Source: Draconibacterium orientale (GTDB lineage: Bacteria > Bacteroidota > Bacteroidia > Bacteroidales > UBA1556). Taken from it: a stretch of DNA of 37,697 bases. This document shows, piece after piece, positions 1-7,164 of this stretch. The position numbers and the translations under genes are program-made. The notes under the pieces are model-generated. The model was given only the letters and a program-made list of their open reading frames with translations, was not told where the DNA came from and ran no database searches. The first letter of the stretch is position 1. Each line of letters opens with the position of its first letter. Location: the NCBI GenBank assembly GCA_020718275.1, contig DYSI01000008.1:1-37697 (forward strand), written 5' to 3'.

Positions 1-68
1 CAACCTCAACCTTAGACGGTCTAAATTGAAAATTGTCATGTACTAAAATTTTTTAATTAAATATCCTA

Positions 69-88
69 CTTGTCTGCCGCCAGACAAG
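69..88. repeat. short perfect inverted repeat (8-bp arms, 4-nt loop)
   Basis: The arms CTTGTCTG and CAGACAAG flank the loop CCGC. There is no T-run on either side, so it is not an obvious intrinsic terminator. GC-rich motifs of this form in an AT-rich intergenic region resemble dispersed extragenic palindromes. With only one copy visible here, repeat-family membership is unproven. Confidence 0.5.
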
Positions 89-160
89 CAGTAATGCGAT
101 AAGCCATGCGTAAGCCAAACGCTTCATGAATACCTTAAAAAATAAATGCTACATGAATAA

Positions 161-203
161 TTCCATGTGACCTTAATGTAAAACATAAGAAGATCACATG
201 AAA
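161..203. repeat. imperfect inverted repeat, 14-nt arms
   Basis: Positions 161-174 (TTCCATGTGACCTT) pair with 190-203 (AAGATCACATGAAA) at 12 of 14 positions, around a 15-nt loop. It could be a hairpin or a dyad operator. Nothing adjacent shows which strand would use it. Confidence 0.4.
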
Positions 204-262
204 CTGAACTATGTTAAATGCTTCATCGGTATTAAGCAAATGACATAAAAAAAACATGACAT

Positions 263-297
263 AAAAAAAGCCACCCATTGAAAACTCAAAGGTGGCT
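263..297 (-). terminator. intrinsic terminator of korAB
   Basis: Read on the minus strand, AGCCACC and GGTGGCT arms form a stem that can extend through an inner TTGA/TCAA pairing. A run of seven T residues follows. It starts about 20 bp past the korB stop and fits the end of the korAB transcript. Confidence 0.85.
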
Positions 298-318
298 TCT
301 CATAATTTATTAAGGAAT

Positions 319-1344
319 CTACAAACTAAAAGTATTGCCGCTATTAACTAAATCAGTCATATTTTTAATCTTAGAATTGGCTTTAACATTAGCAATTTGC
401 GCGGTCATTAAATCGTCATAAACATCGGTTTTAAAGGCTCTAATTACACCCATAGCAATGGGGAATTCGGGCAATGACATACGAGCAAGCAAGAAAGCCA
501 TAGTTGGATCTTCTTCTTCCACGTTATGCACAAGCACATGATCCATTGTATATCCATCTTGACCAATGGTCACAACTTTAAGCTTTAGTCCATCGAGTAC
601 CAAGCCCTTTTCACCATTTGCACCAAAGATCATTTTCTGACCGTGCTTTAAATAAATTTGGTTGTTGTCACGGTTTTCTTTATTGGTAATTTCTGCATGC
701 ACTTTGTTATTGAAGATCACACAGTTTTGCAAAACCTCTACCATAGAGGTACCTCTATGTTTGGCTGCTTCTACAAAAATTTCCTTCATTTGTTTTGGGT
801 CAGTATCCACGGTACGAGCGTAGAAAGTACCTCCTGCACCCATTGCCAATTGCCCTGGTTTAAAGGGATGCTCAATGGTTCCGTAAGGAGAGGTTTTGGT
901 AACGTGGCCCAAATCCGTTGTGGGGGAATATTGACCTTTTGTCAACCCATAGATTTTGTTGTTAAACATGATGATGTTTACATCAATGTTACGACGAAGA
1001 ATATGGATAAAGTGATTTCCTCCAATGGCCATACTATCGCCATCACCGGTTGCAATCCAAACACTAAGCTTAGGGTTTGACAATTTTACACCTGAGGCAA
1101 TGGCTGCTGCTCTTCCATGGATTCCATGAAATCCATAAGTATCCACATAATAGGGAAAGCGACTTGAACATCCAATTCCTGAAACGAAAACAAAATCCTC
1201 TTTTTTAACTCCCACTTCGGGAAGTGCGTTTTGTACCGCCGATAAAATAGAAAAGTCGCCACATCCTGCACACCACTTCACTTCTTGATCGGACACAAAA
1301 TCTTTACGAGTATATTGTGGAATATCTTTAATTATATCTATCAT
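319..1344 (-). CDS. korB: 2-oxoacid:ferredoxin oxidoreductase, beta subunit (KorB-like)
   Basis: This is the thiamine-diphosphate and iron-sulfur subunit of a 2-oxoacid:ferredoxin oxidoreductase, a cytoplasmic enzyme that oxidatively decarboxylates a 2-oxoacid with CoA to acyl-CoA and reduces ferredoxin. The 341-residue protein has the TPP/Mg motif GDGD at residues 100-103, followed by a downstream FNN. Cysteines C25 and C28 (WCAGCGD), C59 and C208 are placed as expected for a [4Fe-4S] cluster. It starts 2 bp after korA ends, so the two are co-transcribed. The form with a large fused gamma-alpha partner matches the 2-oxoglutarate (Kor) type, although the true substrate (2-oxoglutarate, pyruvate or a branched-chain keto acid) cannot be fixed from sequence. 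Confidence 0.93.
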   Translation of the reverse strand: MIDIIKDIPQYTRKDFVSDQEVKWCAGCGDFSILSAVQNALPEVGVKKEDFVFVSGIGCSSRFPYYVDTYGFHGIHGRAAAIASGVKLSNPKLSVWIATGDGDSMAIGGNHFIHILRRNIDVNIIMFNNKIYGLTKGQYSPTTDLGHVTKTSPYGTIEHPFKPGQLAMGAGGTFYARTVDTDPKQMKEIFVEAAKHRGTSMVEVLQNCVIFNNKVHAEITNKENRDNNQIYLKHGQKMIFGANGEKGLVLDGLKLKVVTIGQDGYTMDHVLVHNVEEEDPTMAFLLARMSLPEFPIAMGVIRAFKTDVYDDLMTAQIANVKANSKIKNMTDLVNSGNTFSL

Positions 1345-1346
1345 TT

Positions 1347-3188
1347 TTAGGCCTCCAATAATTCGTTAAACTTACTTAATAACTCTGAAACCATGAATGG
1401 TTGTGCCTGAATCTTATTGTATTGCAGGTATTCAAACTGGGGCAATTGGGTTCTCAAATGATGAGCAAATTGACCTGAGTTTAACTCACAAACTAAGATG
1501 CGTTTATATTTCTTGAATATATCAGCGGTTTCCTTGGGCAGCGGAAATAGGTAATTGAAATTGGTAAAGGCAATATCTTTACCTTCCGATGATAACTCAT
1601 CGAATGCAGAATAAATAGCACCTTTGCTACTTCCCCAACCTACAACAAGCAAATCGCCTTCAGTTTTACCATATACTTTTTGTTCAGGTAAAAAGTCAAC
1701 AAGTTTATTCACTTTTGCTGCTCTAAGCTGAACCATTTTTTCATGGTTATGAGGATCATGAGAAACTGAGCCTTTACCGTCCAATTTTTCTAATCCCCCA
1801 ACTCGATGGTGGGTACCGGGAGTCCCTGGGATAGCCCAAGTACGAGCAAGGGTAACCTCATCGCGACGATAGGGAAGATATTCGGTATTAGCTTCAGCTA
1901 TACGAGGTTTGATGGCTGGCAATTGATTCATATCAACTATGGGCCACAATCCACTTCCATTAGCTAAATAAGAATCGGTAAGCAAGATCACTGGAGTCAT
2001 GTGTTCCACTGCAATTTTGCATGCTTCAAAAGCATAATCAAAGCAATCTGCTGGTGAACTCGCTGCAATTACAGGAATGGGAGCTTCCCCATTTCTTCCC
2101 CAAAGGGCTTGCATAAGGTCGGTTTGTTCGGTTTTGGTTGGTAAACCTGTTGAAGGTCCGCCCCGTTGTACATTTACAATTACTAAAGGTAACTCGGTAA
2201 TAAAAGCTAAACCAAGAGCTTCGCTTTTTAAACTCAACCCAGGTCCGGAAGTGGTTGTAGCAGATAGACTCCCTGCATAAGCAGCACCAATAGCTGAATT
2301 AATACCTGCAATTTCATCTTCAGCTTGAAAGGTTTTCACACCCAATTCTTTGTGAATAGACAATTCTGAAAGGATATCAGTGGCAGGAGTAATAGGATAC
2401 GACCCTAAAAAGAGTTCTAATCCTGATTTTTCTGCACCAGCCATTAAGCCCCAAGCAGTAGCTTGATTTCCAGTCATCGTACGGAACTTCCCTTTGCGAT
2501 TAATATTAGGATTTACAATATAGGTAGTTGATAATGCCTCAATGGTATCAGAATAATTGTATCCTTCTTTAATCACTTTAATATTAGCTTCAGCCAATTC
2601 GGGTTTCTTCTTAAATTTATTTCTTATAAATTGTTCAACAACCTCCATATCACGATTGAAAAGGTAAACTAAAATACCTGTAACAAATTGGTTTCTTGTT
2701 TTATCTATGGTTTTAGAGTCAAGACCTGTTTCTTTAAGAGTAGCGTGGGTTAAAGAAGTAATGGGAGCCTGAATGACATTAAAGCCTTGCAATTTATCAG
2801 AAACCAAAGGATCTTCTGTACAATTAGCCTTTTTGTAGCTTTTTTCGTCAAAGCTATCCACATCAATGATGATGGTTGCACCGGGTTTACAATAGGGCAG
2901 ATTGTATTTTAATGCTGCAGGATTCATTGCAACCAAAACATCAGCCTTATCTCCTGAAGTATGGATATCGGCATGTCCTATATGAACTTGAAAACCTGAA
3001 ACTCCTGCAATTGTTCCTTGAGGAGCTCTAATTTCTGAGGGAAAATCGGGGAAAGTAGCCAAATCGTTTCCGAAAATTGCAGCGGCATCCGAAAATTGGG
3101 ATCCCGTTAGCTGCATTCCATCTCCAGAATCGCCAGCAAACTTAACGACTATTCGCTCTAATTCCTTAAAATTATTATTTTTAGCCAT
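1347..3188 (-). CDS. korA: 2-oxoacid:ferredoxin oxidoreductase, fused gamma-alpha subunit (KorA-like)
   Basis: The 613-residue protein joins an N-terminal gamma domain (about 10-190, starting FAGDSGDGMQLTGSQF) to an alpha domain (about 220-600) that carries YPITPATDILSEL and a TTTSGPG segment typical of the TPP pyrimidine-binding half. It pairs with KorB to form the active site and the CoA-binding part of the enzyme. The length is normal for this fused type. The gene leads a two-gene operon with a TACCTTTG promoter element 28-35 bp upstream, and is divergent from a ferredoxin gene that may supply the electron acceptor. That partnership is inferred from position. Confidence 0.93.
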   Translation of the reverse strand: MAKNNNFKELERIVVKFAGDSGDGMQLTGSQFSDAAAIFGNDLATFPDFPSEIRAPQGTIAGVSGFQVHIGHADIHTSGDKADVLVAMNPAALKYNLPYCKPGATIIIDVDSFDEKSYKKANCTEDPLVSDKLQGFNVIQAPITSLTHATLKETGLDSKTIDKTRNQFVTGILVYLFNRDMEVVEQFIRNKFKKKPELAEANIKVIKEGYNYSDTIEALSTTYIVNPNINRKGKFRTMTGNQATAWGLMAGAEKSGLELFLGSYPITPATDILSELSIHKELGVKTFQAEDEIAGINSAIGAAYAGSLSATTTSGPGLSLKSEALGLAFITELPLVIVNVQRGGPSTGLPTKTEQTDLMQALWGRNGEAPIPVIAASSPADCFDYAFEACKIAVEHMTPVILLTDSYLANGSGLWPIVDMNQLPAIKPRIAEANTEYLPYRRDEVTLARTWAIPGTPGTHHRVGGLEKLDGKGSVSHDPHNHEKMVQLRAAKVNKLVDFLPEQKVYGKTEGDLLVVGWGSSKGAIYSAFDELSSEGKDIAFTNFNYLFPLPKETADIFKKYKRILVCELNSGQFAHHLRTQLPQFEYLQYNKIQAQPFMVSELLSKFNELLEA

Positions 3189-3215
3189 TGTATTTTGAAT
3201 AGTTTATATTTGCGG

Positions 3216-3223
3216 CAAAGGTA
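3216..3223 (-). promoter_or_regulatory. candidate -7 promoter element of korAB
   Basis: TACCTTTG on the minus strand matches the Bacteroidota consensus TAnnTTTG and lies 28 bp upstream of the korA ATG. No clear TTG is seen at the expected -33 position, so the call rests on the -7 box and its placement. Confidence 0.5.
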
Positions 3224-3537
3224 CTTTTTTATATATATGCTAAATAGTAAATTCGTTTTTTTTTAACATGATTTTTGCCAATTATTAACCTAAAAAATAC
3301 TCTAAATAACAGCTAATACTCAAAAAACTGGACAAATCGATAAAAAAAAGTCCCATTTTCAAATTCCTACTCAAAATGATTATATCTGCTGAGCTAATCT
3401 TAAATCAGTCAATTTAGAAAAACTATCCCAATATTTCCATAAAACCACGACTTCTAATTTAAAATCGTTTTAGATAAAACTGCTTATTTAGAATATTATA
3501 AATCACCATAAGTTTTAAACTCTATCAAAGTTCTATC

Positions 3538-3545
3538 TATATTTG
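3538..3545 (+). promoter_or_regulatory. candidate -7 promoter element of the ferredoxin gene
   Basis: TATATTTG matches TAnnTTTG exactly and lies 41 bp upstream of the ferredoxin ATG. A -33 TTG is not evident. Confidence 0.5.
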
Positions 3546-3586
3546 CACCGTTTTAAAAACTATTATTAACAAAAATTTTATTAGAA

Positions 3587-3754
3587 ATGGCTTACGTTAT
3601 TAGTGAAGATTGTACTGCTTGTGGCACCTGTATTGATGAGTGTCCAGTTGAAGCTATCTCAGAAGGAGATATTTATGTTATAAATCCAGATTTATGTACT
3701 GACTGTGGCTCATGTGCCGATGTTTGCCCTGTTGAAGCAATTTCTCCAGCATAG
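3587..3754 (+). CDS. 2[4Fe-4S] ferredoxin, 55 residues
   Basis: This small soluble electron carrier starts MAYVISEDCTACGTC. Two complete CxxCxxCxxxCP cluster motifs are present (C9/C12/C15/C19 and C37/C40/C43/C47), each followed by VEAIS, which shows the internal duplication typical of clostridial-type ferredoxins. The length of 55 residues is standard. It is transcribed divergently from korAB and closed by its own terminator, so it is probably monocistronic. It is a plausible acceptor for KorAB electrons, though ferredoxins serve several enzymes and the pairing is inferred. Confidence 0.95.
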   Translation: MAYVISEDCTACGTCIDECPVEAISEGDIYVINPDLCTDCGSCADVCPVEAISPA

Positions 3755-3773
3755 TACAATAACACGAAGAAAC

Positions 3774-3808
3774 AAAAAAGCCTCGTCATTTTTGATGAGG
3801 CTTTTTTG
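3774..3808 (+). terminator. intrinsic terminator after the ferredoxin gene
   Basis: GCCTCGTCA and TGATGAGGC pair (one G-T wobble) around a short T-rich loop. An A-run precedes the stem and a T-run follows it. It lies 20 bp past the ferredoxin stop and separates it from recR. Confidence 0.88.
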
Positions 3809-3838
3809 TTTTCTTTGCATTCAATTTGACAAGCAAAC

Positions 3839-4447
3839 ATGGATAATATTTCTTCAATAACGCTTAAAAAGTGTGTCAACGAATTTGCCAAACTGCCCGG
3901 TATCGGACGTAAAACTGCCTTACGCTTAAGTATTCATCTACTTAAACAAAAAGACGACGCAGCGAAGGAATTGGCCCAAGCCATTATAGATTTAAAAGAA
4001 CAAATCAAGTTTTGCGCAATTTGCAATAACCTCAGCGAAAACGAAATATGTGAAATTTGTTCTAATACAAAACGAAATTCACATCAAATCTGTGTTGTAG
4101 AAAATATTCAAGATATACTCGCCATCGAAAATACGCAGCAATATCAAGGTCACTATCATGTACTCAACGGAGTAATTTCTCCCATGGATGGAATTGCTCC
4201 TTCTGACTTAAATTTTGAAAGTTTATTTTCAAGAGTGCAGCCCGAATTGCAAGTGGAGGTAATACTTGCCCTGCCAACTACAGTGGAAGGAGACACCACA
4301 AATTTTTACATCTATCGAAAATTGCAGAATAAAGCTATTAAAATTAGCACATTAGCACGTGGTGTGAGTATAGGGGATGAAATTGAATTTATCGATGAAC
4401 TCACTCTTGGACGATCTATCATCAATCGAGTTCCGTACGAAGGTTAA
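3839..4447 (+). CDS. recR: recombination mediator protein RecR
   Basis: RecR works with RecO (and RecF) to load RecA on SSB-coated DNA at gaps. The 202-residue protein shows the family order: a helix-hairpin-helix segment (LPGIGRKTALRLSIHLL, about 19-35), a four-cysteine zinc finger (C59, C62, C71, C74), then a Toprim domain from about residue 84 with VVEN and the later TVEGDTTNFYI segment. The ATG at 3839 gives the usual start ahead of the HhH. A terminator separates it from the ferredoxin. A near-match -7 box (TTTCTTTG, 3810-3817) may drive it. Confidence 0.96.
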   Translation: MDNISSITLKKCVNEFAKLPGIGRKTALRLSIHLLKQKDDAAKELAQAIIDLKEQIKFCAICNNLSENEICEICSNTKRNSHQICVVENIQDILAIENTQQYQGHYHVLNGVISPMDGIAPSDLNFESLFSRVQPELQVEVILALPTTVEGDTTNFYIYRKLQNKAIKISTLARGVSIGDEIEFIDELTLGRSIINRVPYEG

Positions 4448-4505
4448 CAATACTCGACCCTAATAGATAATTGATTGTAGTTATTCTCACCTTTTTTAAT
4501 GGATA

Positions 4506-4519
4506 TTGATAATTTTCAA
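4506..4519. promoter_or_regulatory. FNR-box-like palindrome upstream of the Crp/Fnr gene
   Basis: TTGATAATTTTCAA matches the FNR site TTGATnnnnATCAA at 9 of 10 defined positions, and the dyad extends one base on each side (ATTGA/TCAAT). It lies about 55 bp upstream of the candidate -7 box of the adjacent Crp/Fnr-family gene, so autoregulation is a reasonable inference. AT-rich DNA raises the chance rate, and regulators of this family in Bacteroidota may prefer other sites. Confidence 0.4.
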
Positions 4520-4574
4520 TGATAATTAGTCCATAAAATTTATGATTTCCCTCATTTATTAAAAGGTTTTTTTA

Positions 4575-4582
4575 TACTTTTA
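4575..4582 (+). promoter_or_regulatory. candidate -7 element of the Crp/Fnr gene
   Basis: TACTTTTA matches TAnnTTTG at five of six fixed positions, 24 bp before the ATG at 4607. No -33 element is clear. Confidence 0.3.
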
Positions 4583-4606
4583 CCGTTCTGAAAACAACAC
4601 AATAAG

Positions 4607-5299
4607 ATGGCTACGATACACCAAGTAAATCATTGCGAGACAAATATTGATGCAGGCAACTGTTTTAAGCTTCTAACAGAGCAGGAAAATATGTTGATGC
4701 AAAATAATAAAAATGAAATTTATTTTAAGAAGGGCGAAACAATTATTAAGCAAGGCACTAAGGCTGGTGATATATTGTATCTAAAAACAGGATTAGTGAA
4801 AATAACCATAAACGAGGGGGACAATAGCCTTATTCTTTGCATTAAAACTGGAAACCATTTTATTGGCACCGAAAATATATATGGTTTCGATTTGCATCCT
4901 TACACCGTTACTGCCTTGGCCGACACAGTGGTTTGTTTTATCGATACCAGTGCCATTCGTCAAATAATAAAACAAAACAATACCTTCAATGCTGAATTAT
5001 ATAAAATAATGACTAATAATGCATTGATAACTTATGATCGCTTTTTCAGTTTAACTCAAAAACAACTTCATGGTCGATTTGCAGATATTTTACTTTGTTT
5101 GAGCCGTAAAATATTTAAAAGCTCCAAATTTGATCTTCCTTTGAGTAGAAAAGACTTAGCTGCACTCACTGGAATGGCTCCCGAAAGTGTAATCCGTATT
5201 ATCAAAGACTTTAAAACTGACAATATCATTGCCACCAAAGGCAAACGTATTGAAATAATTAACGAACCCTTACTGCAAAAGATTAGCAATGTGGGATAA
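4607..5299 (+). CDS. Crp/Fnr-family transcriptional regulator
   Basis: The 230-residue protein has an N-terminal cyclic-nucleotide-binding-like beta-roll (about 25-120, with the LYLKTGLVKI strand pair), a dimer helix (about 125-150) and a C-terminal winged helix-turn-helix (about 155-220). The recognition helix, near residues 190-202, reads MAPESVIRIIKDF. It keeps the E and R that contact the GA half-site in FNR-like proteins and lacks the CRP-type Arg before the Glu. Cysteines lie at 10, 19, 78, 110 and 164. Their spacing is not that of the E. coli FNR cluster, so oxygen sensing through Fe-S is not supported. The effector is unknown. An FNR-like dyad lies upstream (4506-4519). Confidence 0.9.
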   Translation: MATIHQVNHCETNIDAGNCFKLLTEQENMLMQNNKNEIYFKKGETIIKQGTKAGDILYLKTGLVKITINEGDNSLILCIKTGNHFIGTENIYGFDLHPYTVTALADTVVCFIDTSAIRQIIKQNNTFNAELYKIMTNNALITYDRFFSLTQKQLHGRFADILLCLSRKIFKSSKFDLPLSRKDLAALTGMAPESVIRIIKDFKTDNIIATKGKRIEIINEPLLQKISNVG

Positions 5300-5315
5300 T
5301 TTATGCTAACCCTAG

Positions 5316-5810
5316 ATGACAGAATTATACAAAGCCTTTGAAGGGCATCCTGATTATAAGTGTTTTGGATGTAGTCCGAACAATCCCATTGGATTAAATA
5401 TTAGCTTTTTCGAAGAAGACGAATTTGTAATCGGCAAATGGAAAGTTGACCCAAACTTTCAAGGGTTCATCAATTTGCTTCATGGTGGCATACAAACCAC
5501 CTTACTTGATGAGGTTGCTTCTTGGTGTGTTCATATAAAACTAGGTTCCGCCGGTGTTACCCAGAGTTTAACTGTCAATTTTCACCATAAGGTTTTTACA
5601 ACCCAAGAGTTTATTCATATTAAAGCAAAAGTAGTATCACAGGAAAAAAACATCGCAAAAATTGAAGCTCAACTGTTTAATTCGGATCATGAATTATGCA
5701 GCACAGGTTATTTCGATTTCTTTGTTTTCCCAGAGCGTATTGCCAAAGCAAAATTTAGCTATCCTGGCAAAGAGGCCTATTACAAACCTTCCCAATATCT
5801 CACAAAGTAA
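5316..5810 (+). CDS. PaaI-family hotdog thioesterase
   Basis: This 164-residue single hotdog-fold protein is likely to hydrolyse an acyl-CoA thioester in the cytoplasm. The helix motif HGGIQTTLLDEVASW (residues 56-70) matches the PaaI/DUF4442-like signature HGG...LLDE, with D65/E66 near the active site. The N-terminal CFGCSPNNPIGL segment is common in this subgroup. It follows the Crp/Fnr gene by 16 bp on the same strand and may share its transcript. The substrate cannot be stated. It ends 15 bp from the convergent DUF2851 gene. Confidence 0.85.
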   Translation: MTELYKAFEGHPDYKCFGCSPNNPIGLNISFFEEDEFVIGKWKVDPNFQGFINLLHGGIQTTLLDEVASWCVHIKLGSAGVTQSLTVNFHHKVFTTQEFIHIKAKVVSQEKNIAKIEAQLFNSDHELCSTGYFDFFVFPERIAKAKFSYPGKEAYYKPSQYLTK

Positions 5811-5825
5811 TACCTAATTTCTAGT

Positions 5826-7115
5826 TTATTCAACTTTCTTATTTCGATTTCCTCGTATAAGTTCCATTCCTAGTGCACATTGCAAGCAAGAAATATGGCT
5901 GCAATATTGATTTTTTAAGTGTAGTAGTGCTTGACTTTGACCTGCATGGTGTGCAATTACAGATTCCTTGGCAAAGCGCTGAATGATGCTATTGCTCTCG
6001 GCCTTGGTATGTTGCAAAAACATAAAAGCCCGTTCTTTTAATTCTTCAGAATTTTGATGATGGCCGTAAACAAATAAAAATGGGACAATGGTATTGATGA
6101 GAACCAAATCGAAAGAGCTATCACCAAAAACTTTAGGAAACTCCTTTGCTTTTTTAGCAAAATGGTAATGCTTATCCCAATATTCACTGGCTTTTAATGA
6201 AAAAAGCACCTGAAGATCAGATAGTTTAGTTGCAGTGAGAACTTTTGAAAAAAGGTGTGATGACTGGTGAATCAATTGGGCAAATTGGGCAATACGCAAG
6301 GTAGGAAAATTAACGGGTCGCAATCGCATAAACTTCCATAAATAACCTTCAATGGGTTTTAACTGATGTTTCTTGGCTAGATATTCATATTCACCCTTTA
6401 ATTCGTGTACATATCCGTCAAGGAGTTGACTGTTGAGCAAAGATGCTTGTCCAAAGAGCAAAGCTTCAAGCTGAAAAACACTATCCTTGTAACGAGCAAG
6501 AACTTGAATAGGAATACTCCTAGCAAGCTGTTCAAACGCTTCTGAGTTGACATTAAAACCAAAATTCCTAGCTAGGCTAACGTAAAAAGCTTGCTCCCAA
6601 TTTCCCTGAAACTGCGACAAAATACTCTCTATGGCTTCAACTTTTGCTTCCAAGCGTTCAATAAGCATTCGATCAAGCCAACTATAAACGGTAAAGTCGT
6701 TATACTGATGCCATTGCCCAGAACATGGTATCCATAAGCGTGAGGCTATAATTTGATTATACCTTAAATATTGTTGAATATCAAATTGCCCCTTGAGTTC
6801 AAACACTTCCAAAGTTGAGTTTCCGGAAGTAACAATCTCCATATCATGCTCATAAACCACATGAAGTATCACCGAATCGTAAGCGGAGTCGTGTTGATGG
6901 CGGTGCCTATTCCAGTCGGAAGATTTTACATGAATTTCTACATTACCAGCCCACATGATATCATCAATATAAATGCGGGCACCAGAGAAGTCAGGACCAC
7001 TTCCTGTATTTTGTTGGCCTACATCCACCACGCGAATCGCTTTACCTTGGGTAGTAAACGCAGGAATGGAATAAACTCTAAATTTCCATAAGTAGTAAAG
7101 AAAATCTTCAGTCAT
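5826..7115 (-). CDS. DUF2851 family protein
   Basis: I recognise this as the conserved Bacteroidota family DUF2851 (function unknown). The N-terminal half is the conserved part: MTEDFLYYLWKF, then TGSGPDFSGARIYID and WAGNVEIHVKSSDW (about residues 38-68), followed by HxHxHDxAYDSVILHVVYEHD. The C-terminus has CLQCALG and a basic end. The DFxxAxI...GxVEIHVxxxDW pattern resembles a nuclease-like core, but that is speculation. There is no signal peptide, so it is probably cytoplasmic. It lies 49 bp downstream of the TlpA-like gene on the same strand. Confidence 0.85.
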   Translation of the reverse strand: MTEDFLYYLWKFRVYSIPAFTTQGKAIRVVDVGQQNTGSGPDFSGARIYIDDIMWAGNVEIHVKSSDWNRHRHQHDSAYDSVILHVVYEHDMEIVTSGNSTLEVFELKGQFDIQQYLRYNQIIASRLWIPCSGQWHQYNDFTVYSWLDRMLIERLEAKVEAIESILSQFQGNWEQAFYVSLARNFGFNVNSEAFEQLARSIPIQVLARYKDSVFQLEALLFGQASLLNSQLLDGYVHELKGEYEYLAKKHQLKPIEGYLWKFMRLRPVNFPTLRIAQFAQLIHQSSHLFSKVLTATKLSDLQVLFSLKASEYWDKHYHFAKKAKEFPKVFGDSSFDLVLINTIVPFLFVYGHHQNSEELKERAFMFLQHTKAESNSIIQRFAKESVIAHHAGQSQALLHLKNQYCSHISCLQCALGMELIRGNRNKKVE

Positions 7116-7146
7116 CGGCTTTTCGTGAGATTAATTTTAACGTCAC

Positions 7147-7154
7147 CAAAGTTA
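7147..7154 (-). promoter_or_regulatory. candidate -7 element for the DUF2851 gene
   Basis: TAACTTTG on the minus strand matches TAnnTTTG exactly, 31 bp upstream of the DUF2851 ATG, in the gap after the TlpA-like gene. The -33 position is poor. Read-through from the upstream gene is equally possible. Confidence 0.35.
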
Positions 7155-7164
7155 TGAAAAAAAA

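Larger units (their letters stand above)
1..318. other. non-coding left edge upstream of the korB end
   Basis: No supportable complete gene lies here. A frame on the plus strand ends at a TAA near position 46 and could be the tail of an off-window gene. A minus-strand ATG at 39 could equally be a start running off the edge. Neither can be judged. The stretch holds a perfect 8-bp hairpin (69-88), a longer imperfect inverted repeat (161-203), two copies of ATGACATAAAAAAA near 239-268, and the korAB terminator (263-297). Confidence 0.6.
3189..3586. other. 398-bp divergent intergenic region between korA and ferredoxin
   Basis: The region is AT-rich, with no ORF of note. It carries candidate -7 boxes for both flanking genes (3216-3223 minus, 3538-3545 plus) and a small dyad, TAAAATCGTTTTA at 3460-3472. 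Nothing else could be assigned. The length leaves room for regulator binding. Confidence 0.6.

Noticed and set aside
1-46. Partial gene end on the plus strand (frame ending TAA near 46)
   Set aside because: Only about 15 codons are visible, without a recognisable motif. The opposite-strand frame is equally open.
278-289. TTGAAAACTCAA as an FNR-like site near korB
   Set aside because: The half-sites are spaced 4 rather than 6 bp apart, and the sequence forms the inner stem of the korAB terminator.
658-1080. Plus-strand ORF of 140 codons opposite korB
   Set aside because: It overlaps the recognisable korB gene completely, has a composition typical of an antisense shadow, and no family signature.
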